Of a stretch of 12,681 nucleotides of DNA, positions 11,445-12,681 are shown piece by piece. The stretch covers positions 1-12,681 of the forward strand of contig JBKJMN010000274.1 of assembly GCA_046596405.1 (NCBI GenBank), read 5' to 3'. Made by a program: the position numbers and the translations under genes. A model generated the notes under the pieces. It saw only the letters and a list, made by a program, of their open reading frames with translations. It did no database searches and had not been told where the DNA came from. How positions within the stretch are numbered: the stretch's first letter is position 1; the number at the start of each line of letters is the position of its first letter. This stretch comes from PALSA-1004 sp046596405. Its GTDB lineage: Bacteria; Pseudomonadota; Gammaproteobacteria; Burkholderiales; SG8-41.

Positions 11445-12542
11445 CTTTTGGAGCTCGCGCCGCAGGAATTCATGAAAGTGCAGCAAGCCGTCTTCCATCG
11501 GCGATTGATACGGGCCGGTTTCATTGCGGCCTTCTTGATAAAGCGCGCGCCGGCCATCGGTCATGCGGGCGCAGATTTCCGCATCCTCGATCGCGGTCTC
11601 GCTGTACGCAGCCTGCTCGGCGGCGACGAACTCACGTTCGAACAGCGCGATATCTTCGGGATAATAAAATTCAATCACGTTGCTGCACGCTTCCGGCCCG
11701 CGCGGCACGATGCTGCTGACGACCAGCACATGCGGGTACCACTCGACCATGATATTGGGGTAGTACGTAAGCCAGATCGCGCCGTGCGGCGGCTCGCGGC
11801 CTTCGTTGTAGCGCAGCACCACGTCGTGCCATTTCTGGTAGACCGGCGTGCCCGGCCGCGCGAGGCTTTTCTTCACGCCGCACGTCTGGACGCTGTACCA
11901 GTCGCCGAACTCCCACCGCAAGTCGTCGATCGAAACGAAATTGCCGAGACCGGGGTGAAACGGCACCACGTGATAGTCCTCGAGATAAACTTCGATGAAT
12001 GTTTTCCAGTTGCACGCGTATTCGTCGACTTGCACGCGATCAAGCATATAGCCGGAGAAATCGAGATCGCGCGTGACGCCCAGCGCCGCCAGATCGCGCG
12101 CGACGTCGCGTTGGCCGTTGAACAGCAGGCCGTTCCAGTTCTGCAGCGGCGTGCGGCCGAGATCGAGGCCGGGATTGCCCGGAAAATGCGGCGCGCCGAG
12201 CAGTTTTCCGTCGAGGCCGTAAGTCCAGCGGTGGATCGGGCACACGATGCTGCTGCGCGTGTTGCCGCGGCCGTTCAGCATGATGGCCTGGCGGTGGCGG
12301 CAGACATTGCTCAGCAGCGTCACCCCTTCCGCGTTGTGCACCAGCGCTTTGGCGTTGCCCATGCGCTCGAGCACGTGATAATCGCCGACGTTGGGCACCA
12401 GCAGTTCATGGCCGACATAGCCGGGACCGCGCTCGAAGAGTTTGCGCTGTTCGAGCGCATAGACCTGGGGATCGAAGTACCAGTCCACCGGAAGTTGCGG
12501 AGTCGCGCGGTTGAGCGCGCGCTGGCTTGCCAGGTCCGACAT
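11436..12542 (-). CDS. Rieske non-heme iron oxygenase, alpha subunit
   Basis: A 368-aa ring-hydroxylating-type oxygenase subunit. The Rieske [2Fe-2S] ligands are C81-x-H83 (VCRHRQA) and C101-x-x-H104 (VCPIHRWTYGLDG). In the catalytic domain, EVYLEDYHVVPFH (184-196) supplies iron ligands His191 and His196, and Asp320 (IEDAEIC) is the likely third. The usual bridging Asp before the first His corresponds to Glu188, as I recall for carnitine monooxygenase (CntA), so a quaternary-ammonium or other small aliphatic substrate is as likely as an aromatic one. No reductase or ferredoxin gene is adjacent, so electron donors come from elsewhere. ATG at 12542 has no strong ribosome-binding site. The final QKQD-stop is encoded within a heptamer repeat, so the native C terminus may have been altered. 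Confidence 0.93.
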   Translation of the reverse strand: MSDLASQRALNRATPQLPVDWYFDPQVYALEQRKLFERGPGYVGHELLVPNVGDYHVLERMGNAKALVHNAEGVTLLSNVCRHRQAIMLNGRGNTRSSIVCPIHRWTYGLDGKLLGAPHFPGNPGLDLGRTPLQNWNGLLFNGQRDVARDLAALGVTRDLDFSGYMLDRVQVDEYACNWKTFIEVYLEDYHVVPFHPGLGNFVSIDDLRWEFGDWYSVQTCGVKKSLARPGTPVYQKWHDVVLRYNEGREPPHGAIWLTYYPNIMVEWYPHVLVVSSIVPRGPEACSNVIEFYYPEDIALFEREFVAAEQAAYSETAIEDAEICARMTDGRRALYQEGRNETGPYQSPMEDGLLHFHEFLRRELQKQD

Positions 12543-12681
12543 GCAGGAATGATCTTTAGACTGAAGTTGAAAGAAATCGGGCGCTGCGCTTTAAAAGCAT
12601 TTATTTACAAGCGCTTAGACCGATCGGAATTGTCGCTTTTTTTGCGCAAAAAGGCAATGTCTCAAATCGCCAACCGGGGCT
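12543..12681 (-). promoter_or_regulatory. Upstream region of the Rieske gene with a weak candidate promoter
   Basis: On the minus strand TTGCCT (12657-12652) and GACAAT (12634-12629) are separated by 17 bp and each match the sigma70 hexamers at four positions. The perfect 14-bp palindrome TTTTTGCGCAAAAA (12639-12652) fills most of the spacer and touches the -35, where a repressor or a MerR-type activator could act. The leader would be about 80 nt. The window ends here, so upstream genes are unknown. Confidence 0.3.

Overview
The window reads like a Betaproteobacterium (moderately GC-rich, Crp/Fnr and GerE-type regulators, SseA-type sulfurtransferase, CCCTC/GAGGG intergenic palindromes). This is a judgement from gene content and sequence style, not from a phylogenetic marker. 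I see no rRNA, tRNA, CRISPR array or transposase gene.

Left edge (1-988). An inverted-repeat intergenic element (82-204) precedes a 40-codon ORF (242-364) with a strong Shine-Dalgarno and a perfect 11-bp hairpin over its stop codon. A regulatory module (480-541) then leads into a small secreted or membrane-anchored protein of unknown function (608-988).

Central leftward gene set (8784 down to 989). In transcription order: a 63-aa lysine-rich peptide (8593-8784), a ferritin-like protein with a complete set of diiron ligands (7804-8553), an IucA/IucC-family NRPS-independent siderophore (NIS) synthetase (6159-7799), and a 1125-aa zinc-ribbon / class III cyclase / AAA-ATPase / TPR protein (2776-6153). 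After a 221-bp gap comes an orphan peptide-type ABC substrate-binding protein (989-2554). The first four genes are spaced by 39, 4 and 5 bp and look like one operon behind a candidate sigma70 promoter. A tiny Lys-rich peptide followed by a diiron oxygenase-like protein and an amine-acylating ATP-dependent ligase matches no pathway I recognise. It is my main candidate for an undescribed system: a modified ribosomal peptide, or a siderophore-like metabolite whose diiron enzyme stands in for the usual flavin N-hydroxylase.

Regulatory right side (9038-10235). A stand-alone GerE/LuxR DNA-binding protein (9148-9519) is preceded by a near copy of the 480-541 module, including the perfect palindrome GTGCGTTTACGCAC at the same offset from the other conserved blocks. 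The small regulator may therefore control itself and the 608-988 gene, which would bracket the central operon with one regulon. Its 3' end overlaps by 4 bp a convergent Crp/Fnr-family regulator (9516-10235), a plausible cyclic-nucleotide reader for the window's cyclase.

Right edge (10521-12681). A 3-mercaptopyruvate sulfurtransferase (10521-11357) and a Rieske non-heme iron oxygenase alpha subunit (11436-12542), both leftward, are separated by inverted heptamer repeats that supply the oxygenase stop codon and sit against the sulfurtransferase start codon.
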